5,880 nt of DNA from JAUWQU01 sp964564285 (GCA_964564285.1 CAZMBZ010000309.1:1-5880); one strand, 5' to 3'. Shown: positions 1 to 5,880, counted from the first letter of the stretch. Notes: generated by a model from the sequence alone, not told the origin. Made by a program: numbers and translations.

Positions 1-746
1 TTCCCTGGCACTACTTCGTCAGCTTCGTAGGCCCGCACGACCCGTTCGACCCGCCCACCGAGTACGCCGACCGCTGGCGCGACGCGCCCGTGCCGGAAGC
101 AATTGGCGCGGGCCGCGAGGGCCGACCACAGTTCGTCCAAAACTCGATGAGCGACTACGATTGCGAGATCGTCGCCGTCACGCGCCGCCAGTACTACGCG
201 GAGATCGAGTGCATCGACGACCAGATCGGCCTGATCCTGGGCGCCCTCGAGGCTCGCGGACAGTTGGACAACACCTACGTCATCTTCGCCTCCGACCACG
301 GAGAGATGCTCGGCGATCACGGCCGATACACAAAGAGCGTGATGTACGAGGGCGCGATGGCCGTGCCGCTCATCGCGGCCGGGCCTGGCATTGAAGGTGG
401 ACGAGTCAGCGATGCGCTGGTCGAACTTATCGACGTCAACGCGACGATCTGCGAACTCGCCGGACTGCCCCCACAAGAGCGGATTGATGCGCGATCGCTG
501 GCGCCGCTATTGCTGGGCCGGACCGAAAAACACCGCGACTGCGTCTTCAGCGAGCTACGCAGCTGCCGCGCCCTTCGCACAAACCGCTACAAGTACATCA
601 GCAACGTCAACGATATACCCGAGCTCTACGACCTTCAGGAAGACCCCGACGAACTAACCAACATCGCCGCCACCCGCCCGGAAATCCTGGCGGAGATGCG
701 CAAAAAGATGTCCGACCGATACCTCGAAGGTCAGTGGCGAAGATAG
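1..746 (+). CDS. Type I sulfatase, C-terminal part (5' end outside window)
   Basis: This is the C-terminal 247 codons of an alkaline-phosphatase-fold type I sulfatase, which hydrolyses sulfate esters using a formylglycine made from Cys or Ser. The reading frame is open from base 3, so the true start lies upstream; the GTG at 90 is internal, because residues typical of the family (FVSFVGPHDPFDPP) precede it. The clearest motif is SDHGEMLGDHG at about 291-323, which carries the Asp-His metal and active-site residues, followed by a conserved Lys (codon 333-335) and the usual YEGAMAVPLIAAGPG stretch. The C-terminus has the normal family ending (YKYI, then ELYDLQEDPDELTNIA, then a terminal helix), so the 3' end is complete, with TAG at 744-746. 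The formylglycine motif (C/S-x-P-x-R) and any signal peptide are outside the window, so substrate and location cannot be read. The pattern resembles choline-sulfatase/iduronate-sulfatase-like and PVC polysaccharide sulfatases. It converges on the glycosidase gene 71 bp away and is not in that operon. Confidence 0.95.
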   Translation, partial: PWHYFVSFVGPHDPFDPPTEYADRWRDAPVPEAIGAGREGRPQFVQNSMSDYDCEIVAVTRRQYYAEIECIDDQIGLILGALEARGQLDNTYVIFASDHGEMLGDHGRYTKSVMYEGAMAVPLIAAGPGIEGGRVSDALVELIDVNATICELAGLPPQERIDARSLAPLLLGRTEKHRDCVFSELRSCRALRTNRYKYISNVNDIPELYDLQEDPDELTNIAATRPEILAEMRKKMSDRYLEGQWRR

Positions 747-817
747 GCTGCCAGTCAGGACCAGGCATTACCGTCACAAGCCGCCCAGCCGGTGCCGAGC
801 CATCGCCCAGCCGCGGA
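747..817. other. Convergent intergenic spacer, no clear terminator
   Basis: This 71-bp spacer separates the stop codons of two convergent genes. It is GC-rich and contains a 10-base direct repeat, cgcccagccg, at 782-791 and 804-813. The best hairpin arms I find are gccgag (794-799) and ctcggc (821-826), with a 21-base loop and only TTTC after the second arm, which itself lies in the glycosidase coding region. That is too weak to call an intrinsic terminator on either strand. Confidence 0.5.
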
Positions 818-2923
818 CTACTCGGCTTTCTGCAATTCCATCACCACACACTCGAATGGCTGGAGGGTGAAGCTCATGGGTTTGCTGACGCCCAACGCCC
901 CGGCTGGGACTTGCCGTCCCTTGGGATAGAGCGCCTTTGTCGTCATTGCTCCCTTGACGTTCTCGGGCAGTTCAAGCGCCGCTTTCGGCGTGATGCTGAA
1001 CTCCTGTGGCTTGTCGGATGGATTGCGGAGCGTCAGGGCGCCCTTGCCAGGCCGCCACGAAGCCCAGCCATAGACCTCGGCCTTGCCGGGACTACCGCCA
1101 ACCCAATGGGTGTCGACCAGCAAGTCGCTGTTGGCCCGCGACCATTTTGCCGCGGTCGCCAGTTGGTCCCACATTTGTTCGGTCATCACGCGCGGGGTAA
1201 TGTACAGTTCCTGCAGGTTCGTCCCGGAGCCGAAGAACGACCAGATTTCATCGGCGACTGATTTTTCGTTGCGGGCCATTTTCGCCGGGGCTCTGCGGTC
1301 GCTGATGCACGGGCCATGGAGCATCAGTGAATTAAGGGGATAAAGCGGTCCGAGTTTCACAACCCTGTCGTGGCAGTACATGTCGCGGTAGGTGATCCAT
1401 TGCTGACGAGTGTCGCCCTTGCCGAAATAGCCGGTATCGCCGCCCTGCCGCCAGACCGAATCGGCGTAAAATGTCCAGAAGGGGCTGGCCCATGTCCCGA
1501 CGGTGGCGCTGATGAAGACCTCGGGGTTCTCTCGTCGCAGCGTTTGTGCCAGGGCGAGAACCGCGTCGATGTCGTCGGCCATGTCAGCCTTTGCGCCGGT
1601 GGTTTTGTTGCCCCCACCCATGCCGTCGAACTTGAAGAAGACCACGCCATTGTCGCGCATCATTTTCAGGCAGACATCGCGAAAGGCCTTTCCGTATTGC
1701 TTGCCCGCCATGGAAAAGCCACTGGCGTTGGTCTCGTAGCCTTTGGACTTACCGAAGGCGATACGCTTTTTCTTCGCCCCAGCGTAACCGCCCCAAGGCG
1801 ACATCCACACACCCTGACTGGCGCCATATTTGGCGGCGGCGTCTTTGAGCTTCTTCAAGCCGTCAGGGAATCCCTTGTGAAAGCCCCACAGCGAGTTGAA
1901 ATCATCCCAGCCATCATCCCAGACCAGCGCGTCGAGCTTCACGCCGCGCCGACGGACAAGCTCCCGGCCAAAAGACTCGATGGCTTCGAGGCATTCGGGT
2001 TCGGTGATGCGTTGGCTGGAACGAGCAAGGACCACATCGTACCAGTTGTTGTAATGAAGGAAGGGCCGATACGGATGTGCCCGCCGGCGCTCGATGTAAT
2101 ACAGGAACCCGCGGCGCAACTGATCGGCGCCCGCGACGCCAATAACCGAACTGTACCGCCACTTCTGTCCCGCCTTCAGTGTATTGCCTCGGCCCAGAAC
2201 GCACCGCACCTTGGGCGATGGCTCGCCGGGGGTGGCTGAGTTGTTCGCCAGGGGATGCTCGATTCCCATGAAAATGTCATCGACCACGACAACCGAACCA
2301 GCCACCTGTCCGACCTGGCGGGCGCCCTTGATGGCAGTATCAAGGAACACCAGTGAATCGATGCGGATATCCTTCTCCGCCGACAGCGCGAGCGTCTGCA
2401 CGACGTAGTTGGAGCCATCCCGCAACTCGACGGACCAATCAATCCGCAGGCCTGATGTGGGATCCTTGAAAGAGGCCGCGATGCACTGCCCGGCGCAGGC
2501 GAGTTCTTTACGCGATTGCCCAGTCTGGGCCTTGATAGGCAGGCAATCGAAGCCGTCGGCGGGCGTCACCGTTGACAGGTCCACGCTTCTGCCGCTTTCG
2601 AGCACGATCTTTGGCAGATGGCCTGAAGTCAGGTTCAGACGATCCTTGGTGTGGCGATTTGTGATCGACAGCGCCGCCGCCTTGCCTGACTCGATATCCA
2701 GTTCGCACCGGATGGCGTCATTGTGCACTGCCAGGCGATTGGATTGCTTCCTGCTGACGGCAGCGCCGGGCGCGGCGCCGACGTATTCCATACCGGCAGC
2801 GGGATTCGCCGCCAGAAGCGCCAGCCCGGCAGCGATGATCAACGGCAGCATGCCAGCCTGGGGGCACAGAGCCCCGGGATTAACGAAGCTGCGCCACGTC
2901 GAGCCTATGAGTGTTCCTGTCAT
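818..2923 (-). CDS. Exported clan GH-D (GH27/GH36-like) glycoside hydrolase
   Basis: This is a 701-residue protein related to the alpha-galactosidase clan (GH27/GH31/GH36), predicted to cleave an alpha-linked sugar by a retaining mechanism outside the cytoplasm. A hydrophobic segment at residues 25-43, ending in small residues (AANPAAG), looks like a signal peptide, though the stretch before it is long. Residues about 60-290 form a beta-rich N-terminal domain, about 285-600 the TIM barrel, and about 610-700 a C-terminal beta domain. In the barrel, WDDGW (335-339) matches the clan's first conserved strand motif. FFKFDG (429-434) carries the probable nucleophile Asp433, and VWRQGGD (490-496) carries the probable acid/base Asp496, resembling the WRxxGD motif of GH27. 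I chose the start at 2923 because AAGGA sits 8 nt upstream; a second in-frame ATG at residue 25 (2851) has no such site. It lies 63 bp after the ThuA-domain gene on the same strand, so the two are probably cotranscribed. The specificity (galactose, N-acetylgalactosamine or another sugar) cannot be decided from the sequence, and annotation as a general alpha-galactosidase-like protein is safest. Confidence 0.88.
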   Translation of the reverse strand: MTGTLIGSTWRSFVNPGALCPQAGMLPLIIAAGLALLAANPAAGMEYVGAAPGAAVSRKQSNRLAVHNDAIRCELDIESGKAAALSITNRHTKDRLNLTSGHLPKIVLESGRSVDLSTVTPADGFDCLPIKAQTGQSRKELACAGQCIAASFKDPTSGLRIDWSVELRDGSNYVVQTLALSAEKDIRIDSLVFLDTAIKGARQVGQVAGSVVVVDDIFMGIEHPLANNSATPGEPSPKVRCVLGRGNTLKAGQKWRYSSVIGVAGADQLRRGFLYYIERRRAHPYRPFLHYNNWYDVVLARSSQRITEPECLEAIESFGRELVRRRGVKLDALVWDDGWDDFNSLWGFHKGFPDGLKKLKDAAAKYGASQGVWMSPWGGYAGAKKKRIAFGKSKGYETNASGFSMAGKQYGKAFRDVCLKMMRDNGVVFFKFDGMGGGNKTTGAKADMADDIDAVLALAQTLRRENPEVFISATVGTWASPFWTFYADSVWRQGGDTGYFGKGDTRQQWITYRDMYCHDRVVKLGPLYPLNSLMLHGPCISDRRAPAKMARNEKSVADEIWSFFGSGTNLQELYITPRVMTEQMWDQLATAAKWSRANSDLLVDTHWVGGSPGKAEVYGWASWRPGKGALTLRNPSDKPQEFSITPKAALELPENVKGAMTTKALYPKGRQVPAGALGVSKPMSFTLQPFECVVMELQKAE

Positions 2924-2931
2924 CGAACGGA

Positions 2932-2936
2932 TCCTT
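2932..2936 (-). promoter_or_regulatory. Ribosome binding site of the glycosidase gene
   Basis: On the minus strand AAGGA lies 8 nt before the ATG at 2923. This supports the upstream start over the internal ATG at 2851, which is preceded by a C-rich stretch without purine-rich complementarity to 16S rRNA. Confidence 0.7.
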
Positions 2937-2986
2937 CTCTCGTTTGCGTAAGTCTGACGGCCTGGCAGAGCGGGTTCGCCCCGGTG

Positions 2987-3985
2987 CTACTTCTTCATGG
3001 GCGAGTCATCACACTCCAGGTCGCCTGTGGCGTACTGGATTCCGTCGAGGTAGTACTGCAGCAGGACCTGGCTGTGGTAGCTTTCGGGGAAGTGGCTGGG
3101 GCCGACGTAGAAGACTCGCCCCTTGCCGTATTTTTTGATCCACGAGGCGTAGACGATCTTGTCGGTTTCCTTGCGAACGCCTTTGACGTTCTTGGTATCG
3201 ATGGCCAGCAGCGGGCGGAAGTTCTTGGCCTCGTAGGCCTTGCCCTTCATCATGTAGCATTCATCAGTGTGGATGAACGGCTCGCCGCCGAAGGCCTTCA
3301 GCAGCAGATGGTCGGGCTCGACCGGCGTGAGTGTGAGTTCCTGGCTCCTGGGGTGATAGCTGAAGTGCGCCCCCATGGCCCGGCCAAACTCGTCGGACCT
3401 GTTGAACGTCACGATCGCGCCGTGGATTCCGACCAGCCCGCCGCCGCCTGCGACGTAGTCCAGGAGGCTCTTTTCCAACTCGGCGGCGCGGGCGGCCCGC
3501 TGGGCGGCGGTGAGGTGCTTGTACTTCTCGCCGAGTTTCTTGGTCAGCCCCTTGCCATTGCCCGAGAGGATGTCCAGAAACAAGTTCCGCTTGGGGTTGT
3601 TCGAGCAGGTGTTCTGGAGGATCACCGCGTCGAACTGCTTGATCTTCTCCGGCGAGAACATCTCGATATCCGTGCTGAAGGTGGGCTCGAAGGCGCCGGT
3701 CTTGGCTGCCAGAACCTTCAGGACCGCGTCGGCGTGGGGAATGACCGCGTGCTGGTAGCCCGTCGCCACCGAGAAGACCAGCACCCTGCGCTTGGCCTTG
3801 GGGGTGATGGTCGCCTTGGCGGGCGCTAGCTGTCGGACCTTGGCGACCCATTGCTCGGTGGGCGGTACGATCTTGCCGGGCTTGGGGATTCTCTCAGCCG
3901 CCATGGCGACCAGCGTCAGACCCAAAACCGCAACCATGCCCGCCAGCAAGGGCCGCGCTGGGGATATCCGATCGAATACGTTCAT
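2987..3985 (-). CDS. Exported ThuA-domain (class I amidotransferase-fold) protein
   Basis: This is a 332-residue protein of the ThuA (trehalose utilisation) family, with a flavodoxin-like class I glutamine amidotransferase fold. Residues 1-30 form a clear signal peptide: Arg at 6 and 11, a hydrophobic core from about 12 to 26, and an AMA-A cleavage region at 27-30. The mature protein should therefore be extracytoplasmic. Family landmarks are KRRVLVFSVATGYQHAVIPHA (66-85), QFDAVILQNTC (117-127), LLDYVAGGGGLVGIHGA (174-190), MGAHFSYHP (204-212), FIHTDECYMM (237-246) and GKGRVFYVGPSHFPESY (287-303). At the amidotransferase nucleophile-elbow position the protein has GIHG, not the GxCxG of true amidotransferases, so glutaminase activity is not expected. 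A Lys/Ala-rich, probably helical insertion spans about 142-175. ThuA of Sinorhizobium acts in trehalose catabolism through 3-keto-sugars; PVC relatives are numerous and mostly uncharacterised, so a role on oxidised sugars is inference. It is the first gene of the probable operon with the glycosidase. The start is fixed by a strong Shine-Dalgarno site. I give no gene symbol because this exported form is not an orthologue of thuA. Confidence 0.92.
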   Translation of the reverse strand: MNVFDRISPARPLLAGMVAVLGLTLVAMAAERIPKPGKIVPPTEQWVAKVRQLAPAKATITPKAKRRVLVFSVATGYQHAVIPHADAVLKVLAAKTGAFEPTFSTDIEMFSPEKIKQFDAVILQNTCSNNPKRNLFLDILSGNGKGLTKKLGEKYKHLTAAQRAARAAELEKSLLDYVAGGGGLVGIHGAIVTFNRSDEFGRAMGAHFSYHPRSQELTLTPVEPDHLLLKAFGGEPFIHTDECYMMKGKAYEAKNFRPLLAIDTKNVKGVRKETDKIVYASWIKKYGKGRVFYVGPSHFPESYHSQVLLQYYLDGIQYATGDLECDDSPMKK

Positions 3986-3993
3986 GTTCTCAT

Positions 3994-3999
3994 CTCCTT
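3994..3999 (-). promoter_or_regulatory. Ribosome binding site of the ThuA-domain gene
   Basis: On the minus strand the sequence GAAGGAGATGAGAAC precedes the ATG at 3985. AAGGAG is a near-ideal Shine-Dalgarno core, 8 nt from the start codon, and it decides the start. Confidence 0.85.
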
Positions 4000-4097
4000 C
4001 GAACTGTTATCAACGACTGCTCGGATGAATCGGCCCCGATGATCGTCGCGGGTCCTTTGGCGATTCTATCGCGGTTCGAGAGCAGGCCAAGCGTTTT

Positions 4098-4114
4098 CCC
4101 CGCCGGACGCGGGG
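4098..4114. repeat. Short GC-rich inverted repeat (hairpin)
   Basis: ccccgc (4098-4103) and gcgggg (4109-4114) are perfect complements around a 5-base loop. Neither strand has a U-run after the stem, so it is not an intrinsic terminator. It could form in the untranslated leader of the leftward operon if transcription starts to its right, or be a chance structure in GC-rich DNA. Confidence 0.35.
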
Positions 4115-4159
4115 GCGCGGAGGCTGGCGTAGTGCCATATCTTGTTTCTTATAAAGCCG

Positions 4160-4187
4160 TTGCGGACTTAGCCGCGTTCCATATAAT
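4160..4187 (+). promoter_or_regulatory. Candidate sigma70-type promoter for the kinase gene
   Basis: A perfect TATAAT -10 hexamer at 4182-4187 follows TTGCGG at 4160-4165 with a 16-base spacer. The -35 matches consensus only in TTG, so the call rests mainly on the -10 and on its position. After merging the duplicated contig ends, the -10 lies 59 bases before the kinase ATG, which would give a leader of roughly 50 nt. Because the -10 lies in the duplicated segment, it appears again at 4337-4342. Confidence 0.45.
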
Positions 4188-4236
4188 GATTGTACGCGTC
4201 GATTGTGCATTGGGTGGCGATGCGTCATGTTTTTGG
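4182..4236 (+). repeat. 55-base duplicated contig end, left copy
   Basis: This segment is identical base for base to 4337-4391 (constant offset of 155). It ends exactly where the N run begins. The likeliest explanation is the terminal overlap of two contigs that were scaffolded and not merged, not a biological repeat. Confidence 0.97.
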
Positions 4237-4336
4237 NNNNNNNNNNNNNNNNNNNNNNNNNNNNNNNNNNNNNNNNNNNNNNNNNNNNNNNNNNNNNNNN
4301 NNNNNNNNNNNNNNNNNNNNNNNNNNNNNNNNNNNN
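4237..4336. other. Assembly gap of exactly 100 N
   Basis: There are exactly 100 undetermined bases, the usual placeholder for a gap of unknown size. Because the flanks overlap by 55 identical bases, the gap probably has no real content, and the locus should read continuously from the left contig into the kinase leader. Confidence 0.98.
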
Positions 4337-4391
4337 TATAATGATTGTACGCGTCGATTGTGCATTGGGTGGCGATGCGTCATGTTTTTGG
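4337..4391 (+). repeat. 55-base duplicated contig end, right copy
   Basis: This is the right-hand copy of 4182-4236, beginning immediately after the N run. It contains the second TATAAT, an in-frame TGA (4342-4344) that limits how far upstream the kinase frame can extend, and the first two bases of its ribosome binding site. Confidence 0.97.
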
Positions 4392-4394
4392 GAG
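4390..4394 (+). promoter_or_regulatory. Ribosome binding site of the kinase gene
   Basis: GGGAG lies 7 nt before the ATG at 4402, supporting that start over the in-frame ATGs at 4375 (preceded only by a weak gggtgg) and 4411. It spans the right edge of the duplicated contig end. Confidence 0.6.
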
Positions 4395-4401
4395 CGGCAA
4401 G

Positions 4402-5880
4402 ATGGACACCATGATTCTTGAACTGATTCAAAACATATCATTGCTCGTGACGCTGGTTGTCGGCCTGCATATGCTGGCCCGACGACTGAAGCAGCAGTCG
4501 ATGCTCTATCGCCTGGCGGCAGGGCTGTTATTCGGTGCGGTCGGCGTTGCGGTGATGATGATGCCGATGCACTTTGCGCCGGGAGTGATCTACGACGGAC
4601 GTTCGATCGTACTGAGCCTCGCCGGGCTCTTCGGTGGACCCGTGGCGGCGGCCTTGGCGACCTTGATGTGCGGCTTGTACCGTTTGTACCTGGGTGGCGC
4701 GGGGATGTGGCCTGGCGTGGGGGTGGTTGTCGAGGCAGCGGCGATCGGCGTGGCGCTTCACTACCTCTGCCGACGCGATCGTCGATGGGTAAGCCCGGTG
4801 CGTCTCTGGTTGGCGAGTATCGTGATACACGTGATCATGCTGCTGTTGCAACTTCTGCTTCCCACCGGCAATGGTTGGGATGTGATCATCAAGATCGGCC
4901 CGGCCGTGCTGCTGTTCTACCCGCTGACTTTCCTGCTGATTGCCCAAGTGTTCCTGGAAGCCCAGCGAAGACGAACCGCCGAGAAATCGCTTCGGGAAAG
5001 TGAGGAACAGTTCCGCTCGCTTGTTGAAGGCGCGCCTGATGCTATTTTTGTGCAGACCAATGGGAAGTTCGTCTATCTGAACGCTGCCGCTCTACGAGTG
5101 TTCGGCGCTTCGGCGCCGTCGGAGTTGCTGGGGCAACCCGTAATGGAACGCGTCCACCCGTCGGTGCGGCAGCGGATTGAGTCGGTGATTGTTCATGATC
5201 GCCGGGGTGAATGCCTCGATGGTGTGTGCTTGCGGACCGATGGCGGCGAAGTGCCCGTGGAAGTATCCGCCGTTCCGACTGTATATGAGGGCACTGACGG
5301 AGCCATTGTTTTTGGCAGGGACATCTCAGCACGCAAAAAACTTGCGGACCAGTTGGTTCAGGCTCAGAAGATGGAGGCCGTGGGCCGGCTTGCCGGTGGC
5401 GTGGCCCACGACTTCAACAATATGCTACAGACTATTCTTGGCTATTCGGACATGCTTTTGGAAGAGATGGAGGCGACACATCCTTTCCATGATCATCTGG
5501 AGCAAATCCATAAGGCTGCCCAGCGCTCGAGGGACTTGACGCGACAACTGCTCGCCTTCGCGCGTAAGCAGACAATCGCGCCACAAGTGTTGGATATGAA
5601 TGAGACCATCGCCGACATGCTGAAGATGCTTCAACGGTTGATCGGCGAAAATATCGACCTGCGATGGCGGCCCGGCGATGACACCTGGCCGATCAGTATG
5701 GACCCCGCCCAGGTTGACCAGGTCCTGGCCAATCTCGTGGTCAATTCCAGAGATGCGATCGCCGGGACGGGGATCATCACGATTGAAACTTCCGGGGTAG
5801 AGTTTTCCCAGGAGTACTGCGATTGCCATAAGGGCTTCAATCCCGGCCAATACTCGATGCTGACCGTGAGCGACGATGGC
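4402..5880 (+). CDS. Sensor histidine kinase, 5TM LytS-type receptor + PAS (3' end outside window)
   Basis: This is the first 493 residues of a membrane-bound sensor histidine kinase; the frame is open to the last base. Residues about 5-184 contain some five or six hydrophobic segments. The stretch YDGRSIVLSLAGLFGGP, then GLYRLYLGGAG (64-101), matches the 5TM-LYT receptor type found in LytS-like kinases. A short coiled linker (about 185-203) leads into a PAS domain (about 199-310: EEQFRSLVEGAPDAIF to GRDISARKK). The phosphoacceptor H-box is GRLAGGVAHDFNNML (328-342) with His336. The ATPase domain follows, with an N-box NLVVNSRDAI (444-453, Asn448) and the first residues of the G1 box, SDDG (490-493), at the window edge. 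Known biochemistry of this class is ATP-dependent autophosphorylation of the His and transfer to a receiver Asp. HDFNN kinases of this type often carry a C-terminal receiver domain, which would lie beyond the window. The start at 4402 is supported by GGGAG 7 nt upstream. It is divergent from the ThuA-glycosidase operon; regulation of those genes is possible but unproven. The ligand is unknown. Confidence 0.93.
   Translation, partial: MDTMILELIQNISLLVTLVVGLHMLARRLKQQSMLYRLAAGLLFGAVGVAVMMMPMHFAPGVIYDGRSIVLSLAGLFGGPVAAALATLMCGLYRLYLGGAGMWPGVGVVVEAAAIGVALHYLCRRDRRWVSPVRLWLASIVIHVIMLLLQLLLPTGNGWDVIIKIGPAVLLFYPLTFLLIAQVFLEAQRRRTAEKSLRESEEQFRSLVEGAPDAIFVQTNGKFVYLNAAALRVFGASAPSELLGQPVMERVHPSVRQRIESVIVHDRRGECLDGVCLRTDGGEVPVEVSAVPTVYEGTDGAIVFGRDISARKKLADQLVQAQKMEAVGRLAGGVAHDFNNMLQTILGYSDMLLEEMEATHPFHDHLEQIHKAAQRSRDLTRQLLAFARKQTIAPQVLDMNETIADMLKMLQRLIGENIDLRWRPGDDTWPISMDPAQVDQVLANLVVNSRDAIAGTGIITIETSGVEFSQEYCDCHKGFNPGQYSMLTVSDDG

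Larger units (their letters stand above)
3986..4401. other. Divergent intergenic region containing an assembly gap
   Basis: This 416-base stretch separates the leftward ThuA-glycosidase operon from the rightward kinase gene and should hold the promoters for both. It holds no credible gene. It includes a 6-bp GC hairpin at 4098-4114, a TATAAT box at 4182-4187 and a run of exactly 100 N at 4237-4336 flanked by a perfect 55-base duplication. If the duplicated contig ends are merged, the real intergenic distance is 261 bp. I find no convincing -10/-35 pair on the minus strand for the operon; the best AT-rich element is TATAAG near 4149-4154, without a matching -35. Confidence 0.75.

Noticed and set aside
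747..830. Bidirectional terminator between the sulfatase and glycosidase genes
   Set aside because: The only paired arms (794-799 with 821-826) are six bases long with a 21-base loop and three T after the stem, too weak to call.
734..1261. A plus-strand open frame overlapping the sulfatase end and running into the antisense of the glycosidase
   Set aside because: It is antisense to the C-terminal domain of the glycosidase and has no motifs; it is explained by high GC content.
1370..2239. A 289-codon plus-strand open frame inside the glycosidase gene
   Set aside because: It lies entirely antisense to the catalytic barrel, which has recognisable active-site motifs. The translated product resembles no family and is compositionally odd.
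2723..3829. A 368-codon open frame on the plus strand, antisense to the ThuA gene and the start of the glycosidase
   Set aside because: It is a shadow of GC-rich codons of the genes on the opposite strand. It shows no family motifs and no ribosome binding site, while the minus-strand frames carry clear domain signatures.
4141..4200. Minus-strand promoter for the ThuA-glycosidase operon (TATAAG near 4149-4154)
   Set aside because: No acceptable -35 lies 16-18 bases upstream on that strand, so the AT-rich motif alone is insufficient.
4182..4391. The 55-base duplication as a mobile-element terminal repeat, attachment site or tandem regulatory repeat
   Set aside because: Both copies end exactly at the N run with no mismatch, there is no transposase or integrase nearby, and an unmerged contig overlap explains it more simply.
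4010..4441. Open frames on both strands running through the N block
   Set aside because: They exist only because N codons do not create stops. They vanish when the gap is collapsed.
5827..5838. Cys-rich CDCH in the kinase as a heme-binding motif
   Set aside because: Covalent c-type heme attachment needs CxxCH; this is CxCH within the cytoplasmic ATPase domain, in a variable stretch before the G1 box.

Overview
The window looks like a carbohydrate/sulfated-glycan utilisation neighbourhood from a high-GC, Gram-negative-type bacterium. The combination of a type I sulfatase, an exported ThuA-fold protein, an exported clan GH-D glycosidase and a multi-domain membrane histidine kinase is typical of the PVC superphylum (Planctomycetota, and also Lentisphaerota, Kiritimatiellota or Verrucomicrobiota). 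This assignment is inferred from gene content and GC-rich codon use; the window has no rRNA or other phylogenetic marker. The 100-base run of N flanked by duplicated contig ends suggests a draft short-read assembly, possibly metagenomic.

Layout. (1) Bases 1-746, plus strand: the C-terminal 247 codons of a type I sulfatase whose N-terminus, including the formylglycine site, lies before the window. (2) Bases 747-817: a short convergent spacer without a convincing terminator. (3) Bases 3985-818, minus strand: a probable two-gene operon. An exported ThuA-domain protein comes first (3985-2987), followed 63 bp later by a 701-residue exported glycosidase of the alpha-galactosidase clan (2923-818). 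Both have good Shine-Dalgarno sites 8 nt before their ATG. (4) Bases 3986-4401: a divergent intergenic region that contains an assembly gap. The 55 bases before the N run are identical to the 55 bases after it, so the two contig ends very probably overlap and the gap is not real; collapsing it gives a 261-bp divergent promoter region. A sigma70-like TATAAT box lies in the duplicated segment. (5) Bases 4402-5880, plus strand: the first 493 residues of a sensor histidine kinase (5TM LytS-type receptor domain, PAS domain, dimerisation/phosphoacceptor domain, start of the ATPase domain), which runs off the window end.

Working model (inference): the exported glycosidase and ThuA protein act on a glycan or glycoside outside the cytoplasm, the sulfatase removes sulfate esters from the same or a related polymer, and the divergently placed membrane kinase may sense a related small molecule. 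Nothing shows that the kinase controls these genes. I see no CRISPR array, mobile element, RNA gene or clearly undescribed system. The most actionable observation is the false assembly gap.
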